Below, in pieces: positions 51,066-59,459 of a stretch of DNA of 64,000 nt. The position numbers were made by a program, and so were the translations under genes. Each line of letters opens with the position of its first letter. Position 1 is the first letter of the stretch. The DNA is from Candidatus Edwardsbacteria bacterium RifOxyA12_full_54_48 (lineage in GTDB: Bacteria; Edwardsbacteria; AC1; EtOH8). The DNA is taken from positions 1 to 64,000 of the forward strand of contig MFFN01000006.1 in assembly GCA_001777915.1 (NCBI GenBank). The letters are read 5' to 3'. The notes below the pieces were generated by a model, which had not been told where the DNA came from, did no database searches, and saw only the letters and a program-made list of their open reading frames with translations.

Positions 51066-52358
51066 TTATTCTCGGTTTCTGGATTTCTTGTCGTTGTTCT
51101 CCCGGCCGTCAAAAGCGCTCATGGCAGTGATGAAATCCTTATTGGACTTGGTGCCCTTGAGGCGTGATATCAGGAATTCCATGGCCTCCACCGGATTCAT
51201 GTCGCTCAACAGCTTCCGCAGTATCCATGACCGGTTGAGAGCCTCGGGTCCCAGCAGCAGTTCCTCCTTGCGGGTGCCGGAGCGGTTGATGTCGATGGCC
51301 GGAAATATCCGGCGGTCGGCCAGCTTGCGGTCCAACACCAGTTCCATGTTTCCGGTGCCCTTGAATTCCTCGAAGATCACCTCGTCCATCCGGCTGCCGG
51401 TCTCCACCAGGGCGGTGGCCATGATGGTCAGGCTGCCGCCCTCCTCTATGTTGCGGGCGGTGCCGAAGAACCTTTTGGGCCTCTGCAGGGCGTTGGAATC
51501 CACCCCGCCGGACAGGGTCTTGCCGGAATGCGGTATCACCGCATTGTTGGCCCGGGCCAGCCGGGTTATGGAATCCAGCAGGATCACCACGTCCCTCTTC
51601 CGCTCCACCAGCCGCTTGGCCCTCTCCAGCACCATGTCGGCCACCTGGACGTGCCTCTCGGGAGGCTCGTCGAAGGTGGAGCTGAAGACCTCGGCCTTGA
51701 CGTGCCGCTGCATGTCGGTGACCTCCTCCGGCCGCTCGTCGATCAGCAGGATGAACAGCATGATCTCGGGATGGTTGGCGGTGATGCTGTTGGCGATATC
51801 CTGCAGCAGCACCGTCTTCCCAGCCCGGGGCGGCGAGACCAGCAGCCCCCGCTGGCCCTTGCCGATGGGCGCCAGCAGGTCCATCACCCGCATCGAGAAA
51901 TCGGAGGCCCCCCGTTCCAGCACTATCCTCTCCTGGGGATATAGCGCGGTCAGGTTGTCAAAAAAGATCCGGTCCCGGGCCGTCTCCGGGTTCTCTTGGT
52001 CGATGGCCTCGACCTTTAAAAGAGCAAAGTTCTTTTCGCCCTCCTTGGGCGGCCTGATCTGCCCGGTCACCAGATCGCCGGTGCGCAGCAGAAAGCGCTT
52101 GACCTGGGTGGGCCCCACGTAGATGTCGTCCGGGCCCGGCATGTAGCTGTAATCGGGCAAACGCAGAAAACCGAATCCGTCCGGCAGCACCTCCAGCACC
52201 CCGCCGCCGAACACCAGACCGTTGCGGACAGCCTGGGCCTGCAGGATCTTATAGATGATCTCCTGCTTCTTCAATCCGCTGGCCCCCTGGATGTCCAGCT
52301 CCTTGGCTATGCTGCACAGTTCGGAGACCGTCTTGGATTTAAGCTCGACAATATCCAA
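51066..52358 (-). CDS. rho: Transcription termination factor Rho
   Basis: This 430-residue hexameric RNA helicase ends transcription. It has an N-terminal Rho_N domain (about 1-45), the RNA-binding cold-shock-like domain ([20 protein letters not shown]), Walker [16 protein letters not shown], Walker [17 protein letters not shown] and the Q/R loop region. The start reads as TTG at 52358 with a weak GGA upstream; no early ATG fits better. It is preceded by the FecR-like lipoprotein gene with an 18-base gap and followed by rpmE. Confidence 0.97.
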   Translation of the reverse strand: MDIVELKSKTVSELCSIAKELDIQGASGLKKQEIIYKILQAQAVRNGLVFGGGVLEVLPDGFGFLRLPDYSYMPGPDDIYVGPTQVKRFLLRTGDLVTGQIRPPKEGEKNFALLKVEAIDQENPETARDRIFFDNLTALYPQERIVLERGASDFSMRVMDLLAPIGKGQRGLLVSPPRAGKTVLLQDIANSITANHPEIMLFILLIDERPEEVTDMQRHVKAEVFSSTFDEPPERHVQVADMVLERAKRLVERKRDVVILLDSITRLARANNAVIPHSGKTLSGGVDSNALQRPKRFFGTARNIEEGGSLTIMATALVETGSRMDEVIFEEFKGTGNMELVLDRKLADRRIFPAIDINRSGTRKEELLLGPEALNRSWILRKLLSDMNPVEAMEFLISRLKGTKSNKDFITAMSAFDGRENNDKKSRNRE

Positions 52359-52376
52359 ATATATATCCGGTTGTGT

Positions 52377-52868
52377 TTACTGGGAGGTGCTGTCCTGCTG
52401 GGTGGAATCGGGAGGCATGGGTTTGCGTCCGGCGGTCCCCCGGATGCCGGCCACGGCGGTGGGCGTCTGGGTGGTCAGGGTCTGCTTGGTTCCCTGTATC
52501 TTCTGAATGCTTTTTATGACCTTGCTTCCCGCTTTGGCTTCCGAAGCGGCGGCGGTCTTTTCCAATAAGTTGGTCACTTCATCCGTCAGGGGTCCGGCCA
52601 GGTTCTGCGTCCCGCCCTGACCATCGATGAGCTGGAGTTCGGCCTTTTCGGGGAGGCTCAGGCAGTCGCCCTGGTACAGGGTGTCGCCGATGGCGGCCGT
52701 TTCCCATTTACCGCTCAGCAGCTTCTGAACATCGCCCTTGATGAAGCCGATGCTGGCGACCATGGCCGGTTTTGCCGGCTCCGGCACCTCCGCCACCTTG
52801 GGCTCCCCCTTCTTCCCGCAGCCGGAGATGACCAGCACGGCCAGAAGAGATAGAACTAACTTATACAT
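52377..52868 (-). CDS. FecR-like lipoprotein
   Basis: This 163-residue protein has a lipoprotein signal (VISGC at about residue 16) and a segment resembling a FecR beta domain: VQKLLSGKWETAAIGDTLYQ, then CLSLPEKAELQLIDG and a closing TPTAVAGIRGTAG. FecR domains often sense or transmit signals, or bind glycan, in the envelope. ATG 52868 is used because GGGGGA lies seven bases upstream. The tail is rich in Gln, Thr and Asp. It is next to rho but unrelated in function, as far as visible. Confidence 0.78.
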   Translation of the reverse strand: MYKLVLSLLAVLVISGCGKKGEPKVAEVPEPAKPAMVASIGFIKGDVQKLLSGKWETAAIGDTLYQGDCLSLPEKAELQLIDGQGGTQNLAGPLTDEVTNLLEKTAAASEAKAGSKVIKSIQKIQGTKQTLTTQTPTAVAGIRGTAGRKPMPPDSTQQDSTSQ

Positions 52869-52904
52869 AACACTTTCCCCCAAACGCAATTTTGCCTAAG
52901 GATA

Positions 52905-53549
52905 CTATATTTTCCGGCCGAAGTCAATAGAGATATCTACCTTACGCCCTTTGCCGCCCTTGAGCGTGCCCAGGGCCCCGCGGATGGTTTCCTTGATGAT
53001 ATCCGCCACGAAATCTTTCAGTGGCAGCCTTTTGCCGTCCACCTCTATGACCACCTGGCGGCTTTTCCGGCCGGGAATGATGATATCACGCTCCAGCCAC
53101 TTGATGATCTCGGCTATCTTTGAGGGCTGAAAATGCCGGACCTTGCCTGAAGAAATCTTTTTCTTGCCCACGGTGGCAATGACGCCCTTTAGATCGGCAA
53201 CCGACAATTCATCCGAAAAAAGCACCTTGGGGTAATGTTCTTTTTTGTATCCTTCTATGATCAGCAGGTCCAGTTCCTTGCTCAAAGCTTGAACTATGGC
53301 CTTGGGACTATGGCCTTGGGCCTTCTCAAACCTCACCAGCATTTTGTCGTCGCAAATGGACGATATCCCGGCCCCGGCCAGCCGGAACCGGTCGGTGTCG
53401 GTTCCCTTTTTATCGGCCTTGATGGCGCCGTGGGTGTGCTTCAGCACCCCGACCCTATAGCCCTTGCGGCTGAGGATGCGGACGATCTGTTCGATGATGG
53501 TTGTCTTGCCGGAGTTGGAATGTCCGACGACGGAGATTATTGGATTCAT
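52905..53549 (-). CDS. mobB: Molybdopterin-guanine dinucleotide biosynthesis adapter MobB
   Basis: This 214-residue protein has P-loop VVGHSNSGKTTIIEQIVRIL (about 6-25), GVLKHTHGAIKADKKGTDT and LLIIEGYKKEHYPKV, the MobB signature. A C-terminal region (from about 170) is longer than in E. coli MobB and resembles a small accessory domain. MobB is a GTP-binding helper for attaching GMP to the molybdenum (or tungsten) cofactor. It belongs with moeA and the Tup transporter upstream, though two lipoprotein-sized gaps intervene. Confidence 0.93.
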   Translation of the reverse strand: MNPIISVVGHSNSGKTTIIEQIVRILSRKGYRVGVLKHTHGAIKADKKGTDTDRFRLAGAGISSICDDKMLVRFEKAQGHSPKAIVQALSKELDLLIIEGYKKEHYPKVLFSDELSVADLKGVIATVGKKKISSGKVRHFQPSKIAEIIKWLERDIIIPGRKSRQVVIEVDGKRLPLKDFVADIIKETIRGALGTLKGGKGRKVDISIDFGRKI

Positions 53550-54074
53550 TTATTTCACCTGCTTTTTATAGAAGTAATTGGCTATCATATCAAAATAATC
53601 AGCATCCGTGGCAACTCCAAAATAAAATTTCGGATTCTTTTTCCCATCAGTCAATATAGCCCCTACTATATGCTCTTTACCAGTTTTAGAAAACATGGTG
53701 ACCTCACCATTATCTTTCACAATTTTGTAAATTGGTTTTGAAGAAATACTGCATTTGACCCCGGTTTTATTTAAAGAATCGATAACAATATTTGTGTAAT
53801 GCTGGAAATCGCTCAATACCTCATCAATTTCATTTGTTTTGCCACCGTTTTTCACAATTGAATCATATTCAGTATTTGTCAATGAAAAGAATATGACACT
53901 TTTGCCTTTTACATATAAAGTATCATTGACAATCACTTTGGTGTTTTGAACATTAGCCTCTTTCTTTGTACAACCGAATAATAACGAGAATATACAAGAC
54001 AAAATAAAAAGAAAGACTAATCTTTGATTATAGCCAGAATTGAAATACCTTATGGAAGAGATTATTGTTTGCAT
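53550..54074 (-). CDS. Hypothetical AT-rich lipoprotein
   Basis: This 174-residue protein has a hydrophobic stretch with lipobox LLFGC at about residues 31-35 and a polar Lys/Asn/Ile-rich remainder ending YFYKKQVK. I do not recognise a family. Base composition is clearly AT-rich against mobB and moeA on each side. It abuts the mobB ATG. It has the look of an inserted gene in the molybdenum-cofactor run. Confidence 0.65.
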   Translation of the reverse strand: MQTIISSIRYFNSGYNQRLVFLFILSCIFSLLFGCTKKEANVQNTKVIVNDTLYVKGKSVIFFSLTNTEYDSIVKNGGKTNEIDEVLSDFQHYTNIVIDSLNKTGVKCSISSKPIYKIVKDNGEVTMFSKTGKEHIVGAILTDGKKNPKFYFGVATDADYFDMIANYFYKKQVK

Positions 54075-54123
54075 TGTATTACCAGTTTATTCGTTTACAG
54101 TTTACATAGTTTACCATTTTGCC

Positions 54124-54165
54124 AATCCGTCTGAATCCATTAAAATCCGTGTTCATCCGTGTTCC
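54124..54165. repeat. TCCGTG micro-repeat
   Basis: AATCCGTC, AAATCCGTG and TTCATCCGTG units recur through this stretch before the moeA stop. It is the same kind of element as at 22009, 28610 and 29338. Confidence 0.45.
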
Positions 54166-54167
54166 AT

Positions 54168-55379
54168 TCACCTGAATAATTCGACAACCACTACATCCCC
54201 CGGCTTAACTCCCTCGCACTCTTCCGGCAGGATCATCAGCCCGTCGGCTTGGACCATGGAGGTCAAAATGCCCGACCCCTGCGGCCCGGTGAGCACTGCG
54301 TGATACGCGCCTTCCTGCCATTTTACTTTTGCGCGGAGGAACTCCGTCCTTTCGGCCTGTTTCCTTATTCCCTGGCCGCTGTACGCTGTCACCTGCACCC
54401 TGAATATATTCATTGCTCCCTGCATCTTCAGCAGCAACGGACGGACATACTGGTCGCAGACCACCATCGAGGACACCGGGTTGCCCGGAAGCCCCACCAC
54501 CGGCTTGCCGTTGATATGCCCATAGGCCAGCGGTTTTCCCGGCTTCTGTTTCACCTGCCAAAAGTTCATCTGCCCCAGTTCGGACAGCGCCTGTTTCATC
54601 AGGTCGTAGTCGCCCACCGACACGCCGCCGGAAGTGATGACCACATCGCATTCCCGGGCCGCCTGGTTCAGGGTTTCTTTGATCTTTTCCAGATCGTCAG
54701 TGATGATACCGTAATCCTTGACCAAGGCCCCGGCCTCTTTCACTTGTCCGCCGATGCTGAAACGGTTGGCATCGTAGATCTGGCCCGGCTTCAGCGGCTG
54801 GCCCGGCGCGGCCACCTCGTTGCCGCTGGAGATGATCCCCACCACCGGCTGTTTGGAGACCAGGGCTTCGGTCAAGCCCAAGGAAGCTATCAGCCCCACC
54901 TCCTGCGGTCGCAATCTTGTTCCCTTTGTTATCAGCAATTGCCCTGCCGTAACATCCTCTCCCTGCCTGCGGACATTGGCTCCTTGCTTGACCTCCTGTA
55001 ATATTTTGCAATTTGAAATTTGCAGTTTGCATTCAGTTAGTTCCACAGGAATCACGGCGTCCGCCCCCTCCGGTATCTGCGCCCCGGTCATGATGCGGAT
55101 GGCCTGCCCCGGTTTCAAGGACTTGGCGGGCACCCTGCCGGCCGGGACGTCCTCGATGACCTGCAGGGTCACAGGACTTTGCTCCGAAGCCCCGGCGACA
55201 TCGGAGGCGATGACGGCAAAGCCGTCCATGGCCGAGTTGTCCCTGGGCGGGATGTCGAATGAGGCCGTGACGTCCTGGGCCACTATCCGGCCCAAGAGGT
55301 CCTCCAGACGGCATTTTCCCGGGGGCAAAGGGTTTATGCCCTCCAGCATTTTGCTGCGTGCTTCGTGGAATGAAATCAT
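54168..55379 (-). CDS. moeA: Molybdopterin molybdenumtransferase MoeA
   Basis: This 403-residue enzyme inserts molybdate or tungstate into adenylylated molybdopterin. Motifs: PPRDNSAMDGFAVIASD (about 41-57), GAQIPEGADAVIPVE, GVSVGDYDLMKQAL and the GLPGNPVSSMVV loop. A MoeA C-terminal domain (about 325-403) closes the protein. The ATG comes one base after the stop of the zinc-ribbon/NDT gene and has no nearby ribosome site, so it is likely translated by coupling. Confidence 0.96.
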   Translation of the reverse strand: MISFHEARSKMLEGINPLPPGKCRLEDLLGRIVAQDVTASFDIPPRDNSAMDGFAVIASDVAGASEQSPVTLQVIEDVPAGRVPAKSLKPGQAIRIMTGAQIPEGADAVIPVELTECKLQISNCKILQEVKQGANVRRQGEDVTAGQLLITKGTRLRPQEVGLIASLGLTEALVSKQPVVGIISSGNEVAAPGQPLKPGQIYDANRFSIGGQVKEAGALVKDYGIITDDLEKIKETLNQAARECDVVITSGGVSVGDYDLMKQALSELGQMNFWQVKQKPGKPLAYGHINGKPVVGLPGNPVSSMVVCDQYVRPLLLKMQGAMNIFRVQVTAYSGQGIRKQAERTEFLRAKVKWQEGAYHAVLTGPQGSGILTSMVQADGLMILPEECEGVKPGDVVVVELFR

Positions 55380-55380
55380 T

Positions 55381-56448
55381 TTATTTGCTATCTTGATTTC
55401 CTTTGGATTTTAAGGGACCTTCACCAAACTGCTCTACAATTGAGTTGTAAATATCTTCTTCAAATTTATTTAACTTTTCTTTTGCGTCATATTCCCATAA
55501 AATAAATTGGCGGTGATTTACATCAAAATGGGTATGCCGTTCCTCTTTTATAATTCCCTTTTTCCATTGATCATTTATCTTGTATTCGCCTTCATTTTCT
55601 GCCTCTTTATTATCAAACCAATCTTTTTTACAGGTCCAAATAACATTTAGACCTAAACCCTTCGCAAAACCTGCCTCAAAATATACACCTGCACGTTGCC
55701 CGGTAAAATCGGCAATCATAAATTTACTTTTTTGTATTTCCGCTAATATTTGCGATGTCACTTCATTGTCGTGTTTTACATCCGGTATAATCATAGGTTT
55801 ATAACCAGCCCTTTCAATTGCCTTGCTAATATAGTCCAGATATACTTTATTCATTTCATCAGTAAACCACATTGCAATAAAGCACTGCTCTGAAACATTT
55901 TTAATTATTGAAAGATCCTGTATTTTCTTCCAACCATCTACTGTGATTTTATAACCCTGAGAACCTCTGTTTTGTTTAAAGAAATTTATTTCATCTAAAT
56001 ATTTAAGATAATATTTAAATTCGTTTTCATCAACGCAATAACCAAGTGCATAATCTTTTACTGGGTTGATCTCAATATCAGAACTCGGGTTATTAGCTAA
56101 ACGTGATAAATTTATAAGTAATTTATCAATTTTATCTGGTACGGTTTTTGGAGCTTGTTGAATCGCAGTTGTAATAAATGTTTTAAAATCATTCAATTTA
56201 ATATCAATGGTCCGGTTAAGTAACGTTAACTCTCTTGTATAGCCAATAAATTGAGACCGGTTTTCATTAGTAATTTCGTATGGTTTTCTTGTCTTAATAT
56301 TGTCATAACTCAATGAATATTCTAGAGAATAATTACCACAACATTGACATTCAATACTTGCTATACATAATAATGGTGCGTCTGTCCTATTAATAACTGT
56401 ATTGACATCTGGATTGCCGCAAATAATACAACCACTGATCTTTTCCAT
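55381..56448 (-). CDS. Zinc-ribbon / winged-helix / nucleoside 2-deoxyribosyltransferase-like protein
   Basis: This 355-residue protein is AT-rich in coding sequence. Residues 7-37 hold a probable zinc ribbon (CIIC and CQCC). About 143-180 resembles a winged helix (KYLDEINFFKQ, YKITVDGWKKI). The C-terminal domain (about 188-330) begins CFIAMWFTDEMNKVYLDYI and carries the nucleoside 2-deoxyribosyltransferase-like motif DFTGQRAGVYFEAGFA, whose Glu (258) aligns with the catalytic residue of that fold, related to TIR NADases. ATG 56448 has GGAG upstream. It splits the Tup transporter genes from moeA. A defence-type sensor plus nucleotide hydrolase is plausible but unproven. Confidence 0.7.
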   Translation of the reverse strand: MEKISGCIICGNPDVNTVINRTDAPLLCIASIECQCCGNYSLEYSLSYDNIKTRKPYEITNENRSQFIGYTRELTLLNRTIDIKLNDFKTFITTAIQQAPKTVPDKIDKLLINLSRLANNPSSDIEINPVKDYALGYCVDENEFKYYLKYLDEINFFKQNRGSQGYKITVDGWKKIQDLSIIKNVSEQCFIAMWFTDEMNKVYLDYISKAIERAGYKPMIIPDVKHDNEVTSQILAEIQKSKFMIADFTGQRAGVYFEAGFAKGLGLNVIWTCKKDWFDNKEAENEGEYKINDQWKKGIIKEERHTHFDVNHRQFILWEYDAKEKLNKFEEDIYNSIVEQFGEGPLKSKGNQDSK

Positions 56449-56466
56449 ATTAGACTCCAAATATAA

Positions 56467-57576
56467 TTATTGTTCTTCTTTCCAAATTCTTACAGAACTG
56501 GCCTTGAACACCGCATACACCCTGCTGCCCTTCTGCAAACCCATCTCGTCCCACGAGGCCTTGGTAATGGCCACGTCCAACGCCACGCCTCCGTTTTGCG
56601 ACATACTCTGGCGTGCAAGCACGCCCACGTCCACCGTAGCCTTGTACAACCCGCCCTCGGAAACTGCCTCGGTAACAACTCCCTCCAGCACATTGCGGGC
56701 GCTGCTGACTAATTTCTGCGATGACAAAATTATCTCATTGGGATTAAGGCTGGCCATGGCCGGGCCTTCCAGCTCTGTTACAATCTCGAACGATACACCA
56801 TTGATCTTAAACGATTTCCTATTTCCGATATTTTCAATTTGCCCGGCAAATATGTTGTCCCGTCCCAGAAACTTGCCCCAAAAGGCCTGGTCGCCTTTGT
56901 GCAGAACATCCTGGGCCGTGCCGGAGATGGAGATCACCCCGTCGTTGAGGAACCACACCCAGTCGGCTATCCGCTCCACCTGCCACAGATTGTGGGTGGC
57001 CAAAACCACTTTCTTGCCCCGGGAGGCCAGCTCCAGAATGGTCTTTTCTATCAGCTTGGCGCTCAAGGGGTCCAGATTGGCGGTGGGCTCGTCCAGAAAA
57101 ACCACCTCCGGGTCCAGCGCCAGCACCCGGCCCAAGGCCACCCGCTGGATCTCCCCGGCCGAGAGGGTCCTGGCTTCGCGTTTCCCAAAACCTTTTAATG
57201 ACAGCACCTCCAGCGCCTGGTCCGACCTTCTTCTCCGCTCTGCAGGGGACACGCCCCTAACCCGCAAACCGTATTCCAGGTTGTAGCGCACCTTGCCGGA
57301 CAGCATCACCGCCGGGTTGTGGATCAGGCCCATCTTCTTTCTGATGCCCGACGAATGCACCACCGCATCATATCCCTCGCTGTCCCGGGTCTTGTATTTA
57401 AGGGTCCCTCCGTCGCTTTTTTCCAGCAGGGCCAGCATCCGCATCAAAGTGGTCTTGCCCGAACCGTTGGGACCGACCAGGGCATAGATGCCTGAATTAT
57501 CGATGGTCAGCGAAACGTCCTTCAGCACGGCCTTGCCGTCAAAGCTTTTGGAGATGTTTTGGGCCGTTATCTTCAT
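56467..57576 (-). CDS. tupC: Tungstate/molybdate ABC transporter ATP-binding protein
   Basis: This 369-residue ATPase has Walker A VGPNGSGKTTLMR, signature LSAGEIQRVALGR, Walker B VVFLDEPTANLD and the His switch ATHN. A C-terminal region (about 255-369) has two TOBE/Mop-like beta units (FKINGVSFEI..., VVTEAVSEGGLYKATVDVG), which in molybdate/tungstate ATPases bind the oxyanion and shut transport. The ATG overlaps tupB by four bases. It is longer than the ATPases without TOBE. Confidence 0.92.
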   Translation of the reverse strand: MKITAQNISKSFDGKAVLKDVSLTIDNSGIYALVGPNGSGKTTLMRMLALLEKSDGGTLKYKTRDSEGYDAVVHSSGIRKKMGLIHNPAVMLSGKVRYNLEYGLRVRGVSPAERRRRSDQALEVLSLKGFGKREARTLSAGEIQRVALGRVLALDPEVVFLDEPTANLDPLSAKLIEKTILELASRGKKVVLATHNLWQVERIADWVWFLNDGVISISGTAQDVLHKGDQAFWGKFLGRDNIFAGQIENIGNRKSFKINGVSFEIVTELEGPAMASLNPNEIILSSQKLVSSARNVLEGVVTEAVSEGGLYKATVDVGVLARQSMSQNGGVALDVAITKASWDEMGLQKGSRVYAVFKASSVRIWKEEQ

Positions 57577-58268
57577 CGCCCGGCCCTCCCCTGCACTGCC
57601 TGAAGGACGATGTTTATCCCGATGGCCACTATCAAAAGCACCAGTCCCAGTGCGATCCCCAGCTCAAAGTTGCCCTTGATGGTCTCCAGCGCAATGGCGG
57701 TGGTCATCACCCGGGTCTCGCCTTTGATGTTGCCGCCCACCATCATGGTCATGCCGGTCTCGCCCAGCACCCGGGAGAAACCGGTGATGAAGGCCGCGGC
57801 CAGGGCAAAGCGGACCTCCCGCATTATTCCCAGGATCAGGTGCCACCGGCCGGCCCCCAGGGTGATCATGGTCTCCTTCACCCGGTGCCCCAAAGACTGC
57901 AGGGCCGAGATGCTCAGGCCAGTCATCAGCGGGATGATCAGCAGGGTCTGGGCGATGATGATGGCCGAGGGCGTATACAGCAGGCGCCAGAAACCCAGCG
58001 GCCCCGAGCGGGACAGAAGCAGATAGCAGACCAGCCCTATCACCACCGCGGGGATGGCGATGAAACTGTTGACCGTTCCGATGACGATCCTCTTGCCCCT
58101 GAATTCGTTCTGGGTGACGGCCAGGGATAGCGGGACGGCCAAAACTACGGCGATCAGCGAAGAGGCCAGAGAGACCTGCAGGGACAAAAGCACTATCTGC
58201 CAGATCTCGGGGTCGAATTTCAGCAGCAGGCCTAGGGCCTGCTGCATGCTTTGGATCAAATTGAACAT
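57573..58268 (-). CDS. tupB: Tungstate/molybdate ABC transporter permease
   Basis: This 231-residue membrane permease has five to six helices and the EAA-like loop ALQSLGHRVKETMITLGAGRW (about 121-141) that contacts the ATPase. VIGLVCYLLLSRSGPLGF and the GFSRVLGETGMTMMVGGN block match TupB/WtpB. It starts 43 bp after a 26-bp palindrome that follows the porin gene. A clear ribosome site is not seen. Confidence 0.92.
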   Translation of the reverse strand: MFNLIQSMQQALGLLLKFDPEIWQIVLLSLQVSLASSLIAVVLAVPLSLAVTQNEFRGKRIVIGTVNSFIAIPAVVIGLVCYLLLSRSGPLGFWRLLYTPSAIIIAQTLLIIPLMTGLSISALQSLGHRVKETMITLGAGRWHLILGIMREVRFALAAAFITGFSRVLGETGMTMMVGGNIKGETRVMTTAIALETIKGNFELGIALGLVLLIVAIGINIVLQAVQGRAGR

Positions 58269-58311
58269 GATACGATGATACCAAAATTGAATTTAAAAGA
58301 CAATGAAAATG

Positions 58312-58337
58312 ATAGGAGCGCAGGCCTGCGCTCCTAT
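58312..58337. repeat. 26-bp perfect palindrome inside the tup operon
   Basis: ATAGGAGCGCAGG followed directly by its complement CCTGCGCTCCTAT, with no loop, lies between the porin and permease genes. It has no T-run, so it is not a good terminator. It could be an RNA-processing or stability hairpin, a protein site or a mobile repeat. Confidence 0.75.
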
Positions 58338-58361
58338 TGCATCTTCGTTTTAAGGTGTCAG

Positions 58362-59459
58362 TTAGAATTTGACCTGCAATTGGGCCATCAAAACATTATT
58401 CTTCACCGGACGAAGCGCCATATCTTCCAGTTTGACATCATAGTTCAAGGTAACCTTGGTATTGGGATTCAGGAAATAATCGGCGCCCAGATTGCAAATG
58501 ACGACCCGGCTTTCCTGCTTGCCCCACCAGGCGGTGATCCCGTCGGTAACCAGGTCCCAGGAACAGTTTTCGCGGTACATATCGCCGCGGACATTGACCT
58601 TCAGTTTGGACAGGGGCACATAGCCCACCGTCAGATAACCTCCGCGCATCAGGTTCCGGTCCAATCCCGCCTGCTTTACCTTGACCGCGCCGACCATGAC
58701 GGAATCGGTGGCCAGGACCTTGTCATCCTGCCCTATCATGAGCTCGCCCCGGGCGAACAGCTTACCCATTTCATAATTGGCCTCCAGCCCGGCGTGGCGG
58801 TTGTAAAGGCTCTTCCCCACCAGGTTCTGGGTGCCGTATTCCACCGAGCCGCCCACGGTCATGCCCGCCAGCGGCGCATAGACAATGCGAGAAACGACCG
58901 TCTTTGACGAATTGGCGTCCTTTTCGTTGTAGGGGGAACCATTGCCCACCGAAAGCGAGTAATTCAGGTCATTCCAGACGCCGAAGCCCATCACGCCAAC
59001 CTCCCGGTTGCTGGCGTTGAACTTCCCGGTGAGCTGGGCGGCGTTGACGAAATCCATGCTGGTGGCCGCCAGCATCTGTTCATATCCGAAAGGCCGCTTG
59101 TACTGGCCCACCCGGAAGGAATAAAGCTTGGAGGGTTTCCAGTCGGCGTAGGCGTCAAACAGCCAGGTGGCATAGACCGTGCTGGTGCTTACCTTGGTGG
59201 CCTTGTTTGACTGCAGACAGATCCGGTAGGCTAGGTTGCTCCATGCGTCGCCGCTGACCACGATGGCCGCGTCCTTGGCCTCGAAACCCGAGGGAGGGTT
59301 GACCAGGGTGTCGTGATACAGGGTGTCCATGTAGGTAATTTTGAGCCAGCCCGAAACCTTGAAGGTGGGATAGGCCTGTTTGGCGTCGGTCTTGACGTCA
59401 AAGGCAAAGGCTGATCCGGCTAAGGCAAAGACCATGGCCAGTAATAATATTCTCTTCAT
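58362..59459 (-). CDS. Outer-membrane porin of the tungstate/molybdate operon
   Basis: This 365-residue protein has a signal peptide (MKRILLLAMVFALAGSAFA), then alternating beta strands and a final aromatic residue (QLQVKF), the hallmark of outer-membrane barrels. Strands such as WLKITYMDTLYHD, KLYSFRVGQYKRPFGY and KVTLNYDVKLEDM resemble OprO/OprP-like porins. Its start shares one base with the end of the second binding-protein gene, so it is coupled to it. It probably lets oxyanions cross the outer membrane. Specificity is not shown. Confidence 0.82.
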   Translation of the reverse strand: MKRILLLAMVFALAGSAFAFDVKTDAKQAYPTFKVSGWLKITYMDTLYHDTLVNPPSGFEAKDAAIVVSGDAWSNLAYRICLQSNKATKVSTSTVYATWLFDAYADWKPSKLYSFRVGQYKRPFGYEQMLAATSMDFVNAAQLTGKFNASNREVGVMGFGVWNDLNYSLSVGNGSPYNEKDANSSKTVVSRIVYAPLAGMTVGGSVEYGTQNLVGKSLYNRHAGLEANYEMGKLFARGELMIGQDDKVLATDSVMVGAVKVKQAGLDRNLMRGGYLTVGYVPLSKLKVNVRGDMYRENCSWDLVTDGITAWWGKQESRVVICNLGADYFLNPNTKVTLNYDVKLEDMALRPVKNNVLMAQLQVKF

